Shown here: piece after piece, positions 9,999-21,606 of the stretch | Numbering within the stretch: position 1 is the stretch's first letter | How the letters are laid out: each line of letters starts with the position of its first letter | Assembly: GCA_025766275.1 (NCBI GenBank) | Contig: JAFKAC010000046.1 | Coordinates: 392,747-456,746, forward strand | Length of the DNA stretch: 64,000 bases | Direction: 5' to 3' | Origin: Lactarius indigo | Taxonomy: Eukaryota > Basidiomycota > Agaricomycetes > Russulales > Russulaceae | Translations under genes and position numbers: made by a program | Notes under the pieces: model-generated | Databases searched by the model: none | The model's input: only the letters and a program-made list of their open reading frames with translations | What the model was told of the DNA's origin: nothing

Positions 9999-10285
9999 GT
10001 GTGTGAAACGTATAAGAAGTTTAATAGGAGTTAATTGGCCGGAACGCCAGCAAAGCAATGAGTCGTAGAGTTGAAGCATTGAGGTTGTTCCAGGCAATTA
10101 CGGGCCCATAACCTGTAAGAACTAGAACGGTCCCTCAGTCGCGGTAGGATGGAAACGACTGTATTTATTATACCTAGAACGGTCCTTATCGTAAAGTTAG
10201 TCCAAGCGGTAAACTAGTCGATGAGTAAAGTACGTACCCTCAGTCGCAGTAGGATGGAAACGACTGAGGGAATACTGTTCAGACA
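9999..10285 (-). repeat. candidate copia 5' LTR with internal repeats
   Basis: The region upstream of copia gag holds a ~30-bp sequence twice (10131-10160 and 10238-10267, starting CCCTCAGTCGC and differing at one base), plus two copies of CTAGAACGGTCC. Such duplications are common in LTR promoter regions. Minus-strand TG (TGTCTGAACAG from 10285) and CA ends give about 287 bp, a usual copia LTR size, but no second LTR is available for comparison. Confidence 0.3.
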
Positions 10286-11732
10286 CCGACGCGTATATAC
10301 GACGTATCACGTGGCCCCGCCACTGTGTGGCGTGACCTAACGATTACTTCATCTCAACAGACCACGATCCTCTCTAGCGTGAATCTTGTGCACATCCCCC
10401 CTCTCTGGCCCAGTGAAAGGGTTCGTTCAGTTCTCGTAGGATTTCAGGCCCTCCAACCTCCAACTGCCGATACCAATACCAAGCACCAATACCTCATCGA
10501 AATATGGCCATCAGAGGCCATCGGAAGCATGTAAGAGCAGTCTCGCGACCTCCTAGTCATCTGTGTGAGGGAGGGAATCGGAACAGGTGAGTATATTGTG
10601 AAGTATATGCTAATTTTGGCAACGAAGTGTCTGTTCTGCTCGGAGTCGTCGCCGGATGTGAAATTTACGCCTGACGTGCTCGTTTGGGCGAGGGAGAGGG
10701 CGGCAAGAGTGCAGCCTGCGGTTCCAGTGGAGAGGTTCACAATGTCCCATGTAGTGAGTGGTGATCAGATGTGCAGCGTGGGCGTGTTTCCTGCACTTGC
10801 TAGGTCGCATTTCTTCACTCACGCACATCCTCACAGCACACTTTTCTCCGGAGGTCCTCACTACCCCTCCGTTTGTTCCGCGTCGTCACTTCCTGTGGTG
10901 ACAACACGACACATGTGATACATCACCTTCGTACAAGGGTGGGCCCGTGCCACTCCAGGTCGCCACTGACAAAAGTCAAGTTCGCAGGTCCGCTTGTGAC
11001 GAAAACTGATTGCATTCGCCAACTTTCAATTGTAAGCACTGCGCAACGTAGCCCCCTTTACTAAAACTATCCACCTCATATTTTTCTTTTTCAAGGACTA
11101 CAGTTCCTCACCAATCCCTCTTTTGCCCTCTCGTTTCTCCCAACACAGCGCCAGACGCAGATCCCCCGTCATCAGGCGAGCAATTCCTTGCCAGGATTCA
11201 GCATATATAACGAATTACTCGATGTGCGTCCTCTGTCTACCGTCATTCACTAGTTCTCTTTACCTTCTGGACTAAGCCAACGCATATAAATGGCACTTTT
11301 CTTCTCGTTCGCATGATTCCGCATGTCGCGCATCTCCCTAGCGCGGTGTTTTATGCCTTGTGGCGCTATTCCCCCCATCCATTCTCGTGGGGCGTTTGAC
11401 TTCCTGACCATTTACCACATGCGCTTGCGTCTTCTCCCGTCCACCCGGCACCAGTGGTGATGTTGTGTGCGGTGTACTCAACGGCCCTATAAAGTTGCAT
11501 GACAATGCGGTGCGCTAATGCTTGCCTGTGTTGGGCTGAAGGGTTGTCATGAGCGAGAGTAGGGGCGGGGATAACGTTTTCGTGAATGGTCGGGTTGGGC
11601 AGAGGTGACGCGCGGCATCTTCAATACAATCCATATATGGCTGCTACATACGAACTGTGTATCTGAATGAATTTGTCAAACAAAGCAACGTTTCTACACT
11701 GTATCATAGAGCAAGCCCATCGCAACTACGTA
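10286..11732. other. NLR spacer: promoter relic and 3' flank of NLR A
   Basis: No gene is supported. From about 10340 to 10560 the sequence matches the regions upstream of NLR genes A, B and C (compare 16930-17150, 26810-27010 and 37395-37600). The rest (about 10740-11730) matches the 3' flanks at 31290-32280 and 59985-60987. The ~110 bases before the gene A stop are almost the same in front of genes C and D. All short ORFs here differ between copies and look like noise. Confidence 0.6.
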
Positions 11733-14700
11733 TCATGCTTGGTTGGCGGAGTATTTAGACAACAATCGTTTCATTGCCTTCCTCTTTCTCCCAGAAGCAA
11801 GCTGCAAAGGTGACTTTCCCTCCAAGTTCTTCACGTTGACGTCGGCTCCGTGCTTGAGAAGTATTCGCGCCATCTCAAGCAATCGAAGGCGTGATGCCAG
11901 GTGTAACGGGGTTTCGTGATCTTCGTTCTGTGCATTCACATCCGCACCGCGCTCCAGTAATTCTTGTGCAAGACAAGGAGCTCTGCGTGGATAGGTTTGC
12001 CGGTCCCATGACTCCGTTGTTGTGAAACTGTGGTAGTCGGGATTGCCTAGTACCACTCGGTGTAGTGGCGTCTGGCCTCGAATGTCTTCCGCGTTAACCC
12101 GTGCCCCATGGTCAAGCAACTCACTTGCGACTCTGGTATTCGCATAGTAGGATGCTAAATGTAGCGGGGTTGCCTGTTCTTTGTCTTGTGCATTTATGTC
12201 CACACCGTGCTCCAAGAATAGCCGCACAACATCGGGACCATATCCATCATGGACTGAGCTCTGTGATACTCGGTGTAATGGAATCTGACCCTGGATGTCC
12301 TCCGCATTAGCACTTGCTCCATGGTCGAGCAGAACCTTTACGACATCGATATGCCCTTGGTGGGATGCAAGATGTAACGGGGTTGCCTGGGTCTTGTCTC
12401 GTGCATCTATGTCCATGCCGCGCCTTATCGATCGCCGTGCTCGCATACGATGGAATGCGTCATGTGAACTCTGTACTACTTGGTGTAATGGGGTCTGGCC
12501 ATCTGCGTCCTGTACGTCAGTTTCTGCGCCATGGCCGAGCAGCACCAGCACGATCCACGTCAAGTCGTGGTAAGACGCCAAATGTAGCGGGGTTTTTTGG
12601 TCCTTGTCTCGTGCATTCACATCCGCGCCGCTCTTCAACAGTAGCCATGTAAGATGGCCATTACCGTATATGCGAGCATTCATGGCATAGTGTAATGGGG
12701 TCTGGCCATCGGCGTTCTGTGCGTTGACTTCGGCTCCGTGGTCAAGCAATACCAGTGCGGTCTCAACGTGCCTATGGAAACACGCAAAATGTAAAGGGGT
12801 TTCCTGGTCCTTGTCTCGCGCATTAACATCCATTCCGAGCTTCAGTAATAGCCGTGCGATATCGGGGTTTTCGCTAGTAGATCCTTCGTCCCGTGATACT
12901 AGGTGAAGAGGGGTCTGGCCCCGTACATTCTCCGCGTCAGCCTTCGCACCATGATCGAGCAGTAGTCGTGCGACCTCGAGTATCCCATGGGAGGATGCAA
13001 AATGTAACGGGGTTGCATGGTCCTTATCTAGTGCATTCACGTCTATGCCGTGCTCTAGTAGAAGCAGTGCGATATCGGGAGCTATTTTGCGGTGATATTC
13101 TGTGTCCCGGGAATAACAACTGAAGTAAGGATACTTTGTATATCGGTCGATGCCTCGTGACACCTCGTGCAGTGGGCTCCGGCCTTGGATATTCTCTGCC
13201 CGGGAATTTGCGCCATGGTCTAGCAGCAGCCAGATAATCTCGGCCCGTGCGTGACATGATGCGAAATGTAATGGGGTTGCCTTGTCCTCATCTTGTGCCA
13301 TCACGTCCGCACCGCGCTCCACCAATATTCGCGCAAGAATAGCACGTTCACGTTCACGGTCGCCTTCATATTCGCCGGACTTCCTGGTTGACACTAAGTG
13401 TAATGGAGTTCGCCCCTTGTCATTCCGACAATCGACTTGTGCCCCGTGTTCGAGTAACATCTGAGCTACCTTGAGATTTCCCATTTCTGCCGCTATATGC
13501 AGCGGAGTCCAAAAATACATCTCCGTGGCGTTAACATCTGCGCCACGTCTGAGCAGAAAATGTACGGCGTCGACACAAGCATCCCCTAAAAAGCGGATTG
13601 TGTGGAAAAGTGGGGGGTGTCCACGAACATTAATACGTGCACCGTGCTCAACTAGAAGCTTGGCAACCCGAAAGTGATTCCTGAATAGGGCCGCGACCAG
13701 GGGACTCTCGAGGTTTCCATCACGGTGATTTATTTGCTCCGGGTATTTAAGGATGAGGCGCCGAACGAGGTCATAGAACCCGCAAAAAGCGGCATAGTAC
13801 AGGGGTTGGGGATGGGGTCCTTGCCAGTACCCAGTATAAGGGTCTATGTTATGTATTCGTACCCACTCCCAAAAGTATGGCTTGTCTAAGTCAAAGAGTG
13901 TCTCCATCGCATCCTCCAGGCGTGACGATATGCTACCGACTTGAGCGTGAGAAGCCCAATGTTCAGCAGCATACTTGAGAAGAGGGATGTCCTTGTCGTT
14001 GTGCTTGCCGCCGCCCTCTTTGTCAACGCGATTATCCAAGTTGAGTAGAACCCCAAGGCAGGCACGCGCAAGTATCAAGTGCGCAGGTTCGGGAAGAATG
14101 TGGTACCGTGATATATCTCCGCTCGCGGCGAAAAGACGATTTGATGTGAGGTATTCTTTCACCGAAAAATGTGAAAATTGGACAACTCGGCAATCTTCGT
14201 AATAGAGATTGCTATTAACAATGGAAACCAAGCTCGAACAAGCAGATAACACCGCTCGCTCTTGATCTTCCCACCGCCATTCCGCATGAAGCGTCGGGAT
14301 CTCTCCCTCGGTCGTGTCAAGATCAAACGCAAGTACTTCTGCGAACTCCTCGACACGAAGCGGACGACAAGCCACGGCAAGGCACTGCAACAGACGGCGC
14401 GCGTATCGGCCTTGGTTGGTGGACTCGATCTCCTTCAAGACCCGCTCATACGTCTCGTCAAGGGTTTTCGGTAGTTCGTCAAGTTGGCGCCGGAGACTGG
14501 GAGCTAGACAATGCCTCAACATCTCTAGCTGACAAAAGACCCATCGGAACCTGTACGATAAAATCAGAGAAGTATGGATTGGAACGGAGCATCGCCTTAC
14601 ATGCCATCGGCTTTCTCCGAGAGTGTCTCGATAACTAGACTTCTGTCGTCTTCCCGCCAACTTTTCATTTGGGGGTCAGATTGAACAACAGCGCTGATAT

Positions 14701-16609
14701 ATTCGCCGATATCGTTCTTCTGTCCAGGTTGATCATGAAGGGAGAAGTGGCCCGATGCCAAAGGCTCGAGAGAAGTGCGGATATCATTCTCCAAGCGACT
14801 GGTAATGCACATGCGTAGGTTCGGAAGACGGAGGTCAACAAGATCTTTTACAAGTTCGAGGACATGTCCTCGCGGAGTTGGTATCCCGTAGGTGTTGGGA
14901 CATTCATCAAGGGCGTCCAAGACGATGTAAGTGGGGAGTTGAGACAGTGATGGCGCCATGAGCATGTCTTTAAGGCATTGCACCAAAGCACGTTCACTGG
15001 GCTGTTCCTTGCCAGCGTCAAAGGTCGAATAGACGTGGGAGAGTATATTGAGACAATCCGTAGACCGGGAAGAAAGCTGTAATAGAAGTGAAGAAAGGAG
15101 CCCGCGGCGATGCTTCTTATTGTCGTCTCTAAAATCAAAATAGAAATAGGCAATGGAGGCCAACCCAGCATCACGGAGAGTGATGAGATGCTGGATGATC
15201 GCAGAGCTGGCCGAGGACATAAACATCTGTAAATGGAGAGAAAAACAGAACGGCAAACCAGAGGATGCTCTTCCCCGAACCCGCTACAAAAGTAGGAGTC
15301 GTCAGTGAGATGTTAACCCAGCAGTGTGAGGACATCCGTACCTTTTCCATGAATCCACAACAAGGATCCCGACTGGGACGACTCCCACTCCTTGAATATA
15401 TCTTCGTTGAAAACCCAGGCTGCGGTTCTCTCGTGCTGGGCGCTGAACGCGTTGGCGTGGTTTGTCGATGGATCAGGTGGAACAAGCCACCCTCGGAATC
15501 GCTCCCCTGGTATTGTGTGTGAGCTTTTACTCGCGTTCGCGGTGAGGTCATGACAATACGAACATTGGTGGGGGCTAACACCGCCGAGAATCTGCTTTAG
15601 CATCACTTTTGCCTCTTTCGCGTCTAATTTGAGGAGGTTTGATACGAATTGTTTTATGAGACGAAGAACTACGCACCGTCCTTGAGCTCGCTGGTATCGT
15701 CTTTGATATCACTTGTGACGTCCTTGATATCGCTTGTGACGTCCTTAATATCATTTGCGACGTCCTTAATATCACTTGTAGCGTCCTTCAGATCACTGGT
15801 GTCCTTTAACACTTGCGTAGACACCATCCGCAGTTCCCCCTGCTCCAATTTATCCAACCTCACTAACGCGTCCCCAATATCGTTCCTTCCCAGCAGCTTC
15901 TTAAGGAACGTTTCTGGTCCAATTTCAGCAAGGGGAAACTTGGGGGAGGGGAGATGGACCAACTCTTGCGGCTTTGGTACATCACCTTTGTCGCCGTCGC
16001 AAGCATAGACAGCACTTCAACTATAACCTTCCCCATCACATTCACCATCTGTGCCGTCGGTGGGACTTCGGTGTGGGTCTGGAGGCGTACAAAGAAGTTT
16101 TCAATTCTCTCGAAGAGCTCGATAAGCTCATCACGGCTCGCTGCGGTATCCCTTGCCGCCTGTGGGAAATGGCGTTGTCCCGGGTCATCACAGTCTACGC
16201 AGAAGGTCAACTCACCATAAGGAGGATACTCATCGCAGAAAATATAATTTTAGTGGGGGGAAATACCTGAAACTTAATGTTAGGACACCGTCTGGCGACC
16301 AGGCAGCGTACTGGAACTCACTGTGCCAACGCCCTCGCCAAGGGTGGAAGAAAGCGCATTGAGAACATTCACGGTCGGCGTAAGCCACTTTGTGAGTCGC
16401 TTGTCGCTGCTCTGAGATTGATTGAGTTCGTTGGCTTTCCCTTGAAGTACGGCGAGGATGGCTTCAATAGAACCGCAGCCTTGTATTTCCTCCGCAAGCG
16501 GATGGGTAGACAGTTCTTTTCCGGTCTTCTTCTTATACTCTTTGAGGGCCTTCTCGAAGATCGGGTGAACGTTTGGAGTGGATGAGGATGCCTTGAGACT
16601 GGTCGACAT
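11733..16609 (-). CDS. NLR A: Goodbye-NACHT-ankyrin receptor, intact, nine exons
   Basis: A putative intracellular STAND/NLR receptor; the family is linked to non-self recognition in fungi. Exons on the minus strand: 16609-16322, 16266-16216, 16159-15964, 15913-15677, 15623-15564, 15506-15342, 15283-15259, 15206-14601, 14550-11733. All have GT-AG junctions with consistent phases, giving 1481 aa. Domains: a fungal STAND N-terminal (Goodbye-like) region, residues 1 to about 200 (IFEKALKEYKKKTGKEL); six heptads of T-S-D-I-K-D type, about 215-257; NACHT with Walker A GKAGSGKS (about 331-338) and Walker B LDALDE (about 437-443); a winged-helix/linker with CLAPSLRRQLDELPKTLDE; about 18 ankyrin units from about 790 to 1475, alternating two types. 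The start is the Met of MSTSLKAS, conserved in B and C. The exon model is my inference from splice motifs and paralog comparison. Confidence 0.85.
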
Positions 16610-16745
16610 CGTGTTTATCGCGACTGTGAGTTCGATAAGAGTGTAGGTCGAAAATGAGAGACGAGGACAGGGTTTCTCAGATGGGAACGTTTACCCTGTC
16701 TCGTGTATGCAAGTAGCGCGCACAGCCCAAAGCACAGCCCTGCGG
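16610..16745 (-). promoter_or_regulatory. conserved upstream block of NLR A
   Basis: Directly upstream of the ATG. The blocks TTTCTCAG.TGGGAACGT and GTAGCGCGCACAGCC (+ strand) recur at the same distance upstream of gene B (26607-26720) and gene C (37159-37270). Conservation among paralogs suggests a shared promoter, although recent duplication alone could explain it. No clear TATA box was identified. Confidence 0.35.
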
Positions 16746-19379
16746 CGCCCAGCACACATGACTTGACTTGATAGCGTTGACTGATTGAGACAAGCGCTCA
16801 TAGGGGCATATCCGGACCGGTTCAAACGTGACCGGATCGTAACTTACCAGCGATACGCAACTCCTTCTCAGTCCTCGATGTGCGCTCTTTCTATCCCCCC
16901 TTCGCTCCTGTTCGCCCCCTCTCACAAATGGGGACGACATCCAACTGGAAACCACGATCCTCTCCCACATGCATCTACGTTGTACGCTTCCCATCTGCCC
17001 AATACCGTGAAAGCGTTCGTCCAGCCCTCGTAGGACGCTGGCCCCCTAATCTCCAATAGCCCATACCGATGCCAGGTACCGATACCTCAGTCAGAATACG
17101 GTTATCCTTGGCAATCAATAGAATGTAAGAACAGTCTTGCGGCCTACTGGAGGTGATACACTCACTAGGAGTTATGACGCGCCGTGCAACAAGGCAGTGG
17201 CAGAGCACAGGAGGGCCACCACGAGCAAGGGTGATGGCTGGGATGTCGCTTTCCAGGTGCGTACCAGGGTGGCTTTCAACGTTTGTTCACGAGTATCTTC
17301 CTCAACGGCGTCGACCTGTCAACATCGTCAACCCTCGTTCTGTTCGTTTGTTTCCATCAATGACCAGAGCGTGGCCGCTGCGTTTGCCTGCGTCTGTAGA
17401 CATGACTGATAGGATTAGCAGACGAGTGTGGACCTTGGCCCTTTCCCTTTCCACAAGTTGCGCTCGCTTGTCCTTCAAGTTCCGTTCCCGAGTCCCTATG
17501 CACACTCACCAACTTATAGACATCCTATCACACGACGACCATCTTTTTTCCCACACCTTGTCTCCCGACTGGCCTTTGCGCTAGTAGTTACCGCCAGCGC
17601 TGCCTCCACGTCAAGTAATTCTGCACTTCACTCCCAATCTGCGCTACTCATAGCGGATTTCTGGGGCTCACTAATCAGACAGGTTACTATCAAGGTAGAA
17701 CAGCACACGTAGCACGTATTGGCGAACGTACAAGATCATGGTGCTTCAAGTTTCCCGTGGCTCTCTCCGAGTCATGCGTGACGCGGTGCCTCGAACTCGT
17801 AGGAGTTTCATCTGTGCAAAAGTAGAATGGCCCGAGGGTTACACGGCAGTTTTGACACCCCCCTCCACTCCACCTCTGGCAGCCACGGTGACTGACTGCA
17901 GCTGTAGCAAACTCGAGACCCGTCGATAGCTGTACGGTATGGGGCGAGTTCTCTTTGGCACTTCTAGTTTTGGCACTTCTAGTTGGTCTTGCAGAAGGGG
18001 TCGCGGACACGAACGGAGTCGAGTTTGGTGCGTTCCAATCAAGTTATCGTTATCTTATCGCAGATCAGCATGACCCCCGTTGAGTTATTCAACTATCCCC
18101 ACAACGTTTCGGGTGCTATCAAATGCCATTGCAGCCACATCTAGCCGTGGTATGTGTGGTTCTACGGCCGTAGTTACTCGGTACGCACGTTGTACTGTAA
18201 CGCAGGAAGCAGAGGAGTGAAATGTCGATTAATGACTCAATGAAATTGTCGTGGGGGGTTATTCAAGAGCGGTATCTACTACTTATGTTCCGTCGGGATG
18301 AAGTTGAAAGTACTGCGTGGCGAGAAAGGTGTTTATATGAAATGGCGAACTCATGTGGAACGGAACGCGGAAGTCCGGTGATTGGTGCTATTTGTCGACC
18401 AAACCGACATCTCCGGCTCACTCACGTCGTCTTCTCGCTCGACAAGTGTCATGCCAAGTCGACCCAAGAAATCTGGACCAGCTTCCCCGAATATCACTTC
18501 CTTATGCCATCTGGACCCCGCATACATAGGACTAGGCCACCTCCCATCTCTCCTACATCGCCTTCTCCAAACTGAAAGTTGGGCTGTGAATGGAGCGAAA
18601 CGTTTGTCCCCCGGAGTCAGAAAGTGCTCGGTCCGTTGAGGTGTGCGCTATCTCTCCTATTCTGTTTCTCTCACTCACCAACGGAAAAGCACCCAAATAT
18701 CAAATGGTATCTCTACTCCCTCGTTCGCCCACATCCATGCATACAGCGACCACTTGTCTCCGCAACCATCCTTATCGCCTGTCCAGTAGGGTTCACTCCA
18801 TGAGTCTCCATCTCTACATGGCTCCGGTTTCCCCTACACGTCACCATCGACAGCGTAGCCTGGAATTCATGGATGCCTTGGCCGCATCGATCTCGGCCAT
18901 AGTCTCGATTCCACTGGATGGTTGATATTGACATTTCCTCCACTGCGAATCAGCAATCCGTCCCACGATTTACATCCCATCTGTGTGAAGGCGATGGCGG
19001 GCAGAGTCAAACGTTTCAACATTTTCTGACTTTGGCGCCGAAATGTCTGTCGCCCTCATCATTGGATAGTAGCTCTACATCTGGTGCGTCGATCGAGTTC
19101 GCGAGGATAGCGCAGAAGAAATCAAGATTGGAGAGGAAGGGCTAATGTCCCGAACGCGCGGAAAAAACATATGAACAACGAACACTGAGCGCTAGCCAGA
19201 CGAGCGGCATTTCCAGTGATTTCTGGGTCACACTTCCTCACTCACGCACATTCTAGCAGCACGCATCTCGCCTCCGGTATGCTCTATGCAGAGCTGCCTC
19301 GCTCTCCCGATAATAGTTGGTGTAACGCGTGTTGGGCCGCTGGTAGAACACGAGACGGTTGGGAGGGTAAGGTCACGGA
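16746..19379. other. NLR spacer module, no supported gene
   Basis: The segment 17150-18190 has relatives at 27000-28500 and 37600-38570, and 18200-19100 has relatives at 28500-29400, 38570-39100 and 57015-57400. Several ORFs of 60-140 codons occur on both strands, but their frames are disrupted or free to vary between copies. A Cys-rich minus-strand frame near 17812-17930 is described as a finding. I see no complete gene. Confidence 0.55.
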
Positions 19380-19540
19380 CAGTACTTTCGTGAATGGCCA
19401 GGTCGGGTAGGGGCAACGTGAGAGATGTCCGCTACATTGGAACCGTCTACTATCTGAAAACATATATGAACTAATGCGGCATTTCATTTCTACACTTTCA
19501 TATCGTAGAGCAGATCCATCACGAGTACGTTTCACAAGAG
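19380..19540 (-). pseudogene. relic of an NLR 3' flank
   Basis: This stretch resembles the 3' flanking sequence found just downstream of genes A, C and D (a TTTCGTGAATGG.CAGGT.GGG block, then TTTCTACACT...ATCGTAGAGCA..CCATCACGA), but no ankyrin coding sequence follows. It looks like the scar of a deleted NLR copy between A and B. Confidence 0.4.
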
Positions 19541-21071
19541 CTTGTCCAAGTCCGAGTACTATCTCACTGGCATATAGTTATTTTTGATCGCACAATGGTA
19601 TGTGCACGCGCAGAGTAAGAATCTAGGATACAAGTAACTACGACAGCGACAGTCTGAAATCGCATTTGTCCCGCGGCGACCACTTCTCGTCGATTGTCCC
19701 ATAAACTACTGACTAGGCTTATTAGGTCGATATTAGGTGAGCAGGGAGCGTCACTAATCCGCGGAGATAGGACGGTCGATGGGTCGGATAGTTGCAACGA
19801 TCAGGACTATCACATACATCTCAGTCGGGTGGAAGGGTACGCCGAATTGTCTACATTTGGTGCATATCCTTCTATTTCTGGGATGCTTCGTCTCGGGCTG
19901 CAAGAATACCTGGTTCTGGTGTCATGGATGCAGTTGGGAGGTGTCGGAAGCGCGGAGCAACAAGAGCTGGAAAACTTAAGGATGATTGGCGAGCTCATGA
20001 GGGACATTTCCAGTTGCGGCCATGGTTTTTGCGAGTCGCAGCTTTGCTTTACGATGGAGGTGACGGTGCGGCGCCAGTTGAGGAGAGGAGGTGAGGGAAA
20101 GCTGGGGTGCCGCACGAAGAGTCAGTCACGGTGCCGCAATGGGACGCGGCTAGGTCTATTTGGGTATTCAGTCCGAGAGCATGTACAGGCAGTGTAGGTA
20201 GCTAGGTGCGAAAGGAGTTCATCCTCGCGCAATATGGGGGTAAAACAAATATAGAGAGCGGGCGAAAGCGCGAAGCGCTTCTCGATCGAAAAGGAGGGTC
20301 TCTGCCTCTGAGGCGAGGTTGCGACGGGCAGGTGGGAACCCTCCTGGGGCGAGCAGAAGAACGTTGGGGACAACAGCGATCCTCATAAACGATCCCATGG
20401 CAAAAGGAAAAAGGGTGCGGTGGGCGGGAAAAAAAGAAAGGATCCGGTTCTTTAGACTGGTTGGAATAGTGGGCGGGCAGGTGGCGGCACGCAAGAAGGG
20501 AATGAGCATGTGCCGCCTCGTCCGCTCACTCAAAACAATGCTCTAAGGCGCCGCGAGTGCCTCGTTCCGCCTCAGACCGGCCAAAATCCAAGGACCTCGG
20601 CCCGCATCTCCGATTCGGTTATTCCGGGTCTCAAGTTTCTCAAATTTGGTAGAGCAAGATCCGTCGTTTATACAGCTATCAGTGATACGACCTAATTACA
20701 TCCTTGGGGGTTCCTGCATCTGGCACAGTTTGGGGTCGGGCGAGATAGGAGCTGGGGCATGGGGTGGAGAGGAAGGTGCCCACCATGGGTACCCGGTACC
20801 TGTTAACCTTCCCCTAATGTCAGAGGGGGGCGCACTGCAGACCTGAGCGGCTCTCCTGACAAAGGATAAAAGTTAGGGTAACACTGTTACATTCACCAAT
20901 GCAGGTACACAAGCTGTCCCCTTGTCCGAGCCCGAGGACAACTCGGAGTCCCTCCTTGACTCCCTCATCAACCCTCTTTATCCCCGAACAGATGCCCCAT
21001 ACGCAGCACTCTAGTCAACTCAACAAACTATGCGTCCAAGTATGCGGTGCAACTGATCCAAAAAAAAAAAA
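19541..21071. other. unassigned spacer
   Basis: No recognisable gene or transposon. The longest ORF (19694-20197, +) is overlapped by a minus-strand ORF and has no motif. A 12-base A run at 21060-21071 lies between two copies of AGTATGCGG. I can say nothing firmer about it. Confidence 0.4.
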
Positions 21072-21606
21072 GTATGCGGCTCAAAATATATCAAAACACT
21101 CAATGTATGTCCACTGTCCACTCTCTACCCTCTCACCACTTCTCGTTTCTTTCCTCTTATGGATAATACATACGAACGGAACTTCGAATCTTGTGCAGCA
21201 CCCATTGTCCACTCCTTCGGGACTGTCCTTCCTATTCCCAGAGGCACTCGGCTTCCTGCCCATTTACCACCTGCGCTTGCAATCCTCTCCCATGAAGCTG
21301 TCGGATGTTATTGGTTGTGTCCTGTGCGACCTGCACCATGGCCTCACCAGTAACTTGACATGCGGCACGCTGAGATACTGGCCTACGCGGGTACGCTAAT
21401 GGAGGGCACGATGGTCATTGCGAGCCATGGTATGGAGCGACAGCGTGTTCGTGAATGTGCAGGTCAGCAAGGGTGATTTCTGCGATCTCCTTTTACACTT
21501 TGCGAATGACTGCTATATACGATCTACGTATCCGAACAAATATGATTCTGCTACTTTTCTACACTGATGCATCGTAGAGCAGGCCCGTCACTACTACGTA
21601 TCACAT
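21072..21606. other. 3' flank of NLR B
   Basis: Non-coding sequence that aligns in pieces with the 3' flanks of A (11330-11732), C (31860-32280) and D (60590-60987), including the ATTTACCACCTGCGCT block. It is more diverged than those three are from one another, as is gene B itself. Confidence 0.5.

Larger units (their letters stand above)
5375..10285 (-). mobile_element. Ty1/copia LTR retrotransposon, 3' end cut by gypsy 1
   Basis: Minus-strand gag (9028-9987) and pol in the copia order protease, integrase, RT, RNase H. The RNase H domain is interrupted at about 5374 by the gypsy 1 LTR, so the copia 3' LTR lies beyond the nested element, outside the window. The 5' LTR should lie to the right of gag; I place its outer end tentatively at 10285. 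Beyond about 10340 the sequence matches the upstream regions of the NLR genes, so this copia probably landed in the promoter region of a lost NLR copy. Confidence 0.75.

Noticed and set aside
12101..13677. Many plus-strand ORFs opposite the ankyrin exons
   Set aside because: They are antisense shadows produced by the repeated ankyrin coding sequence and recur at each repeat unit.
19694..20197. 167-codon plus-strand ORF in the A-B spacer
   Set aside because: No motif, and overlapping ORFs on the other strand; no paralog copy available to test conservation.
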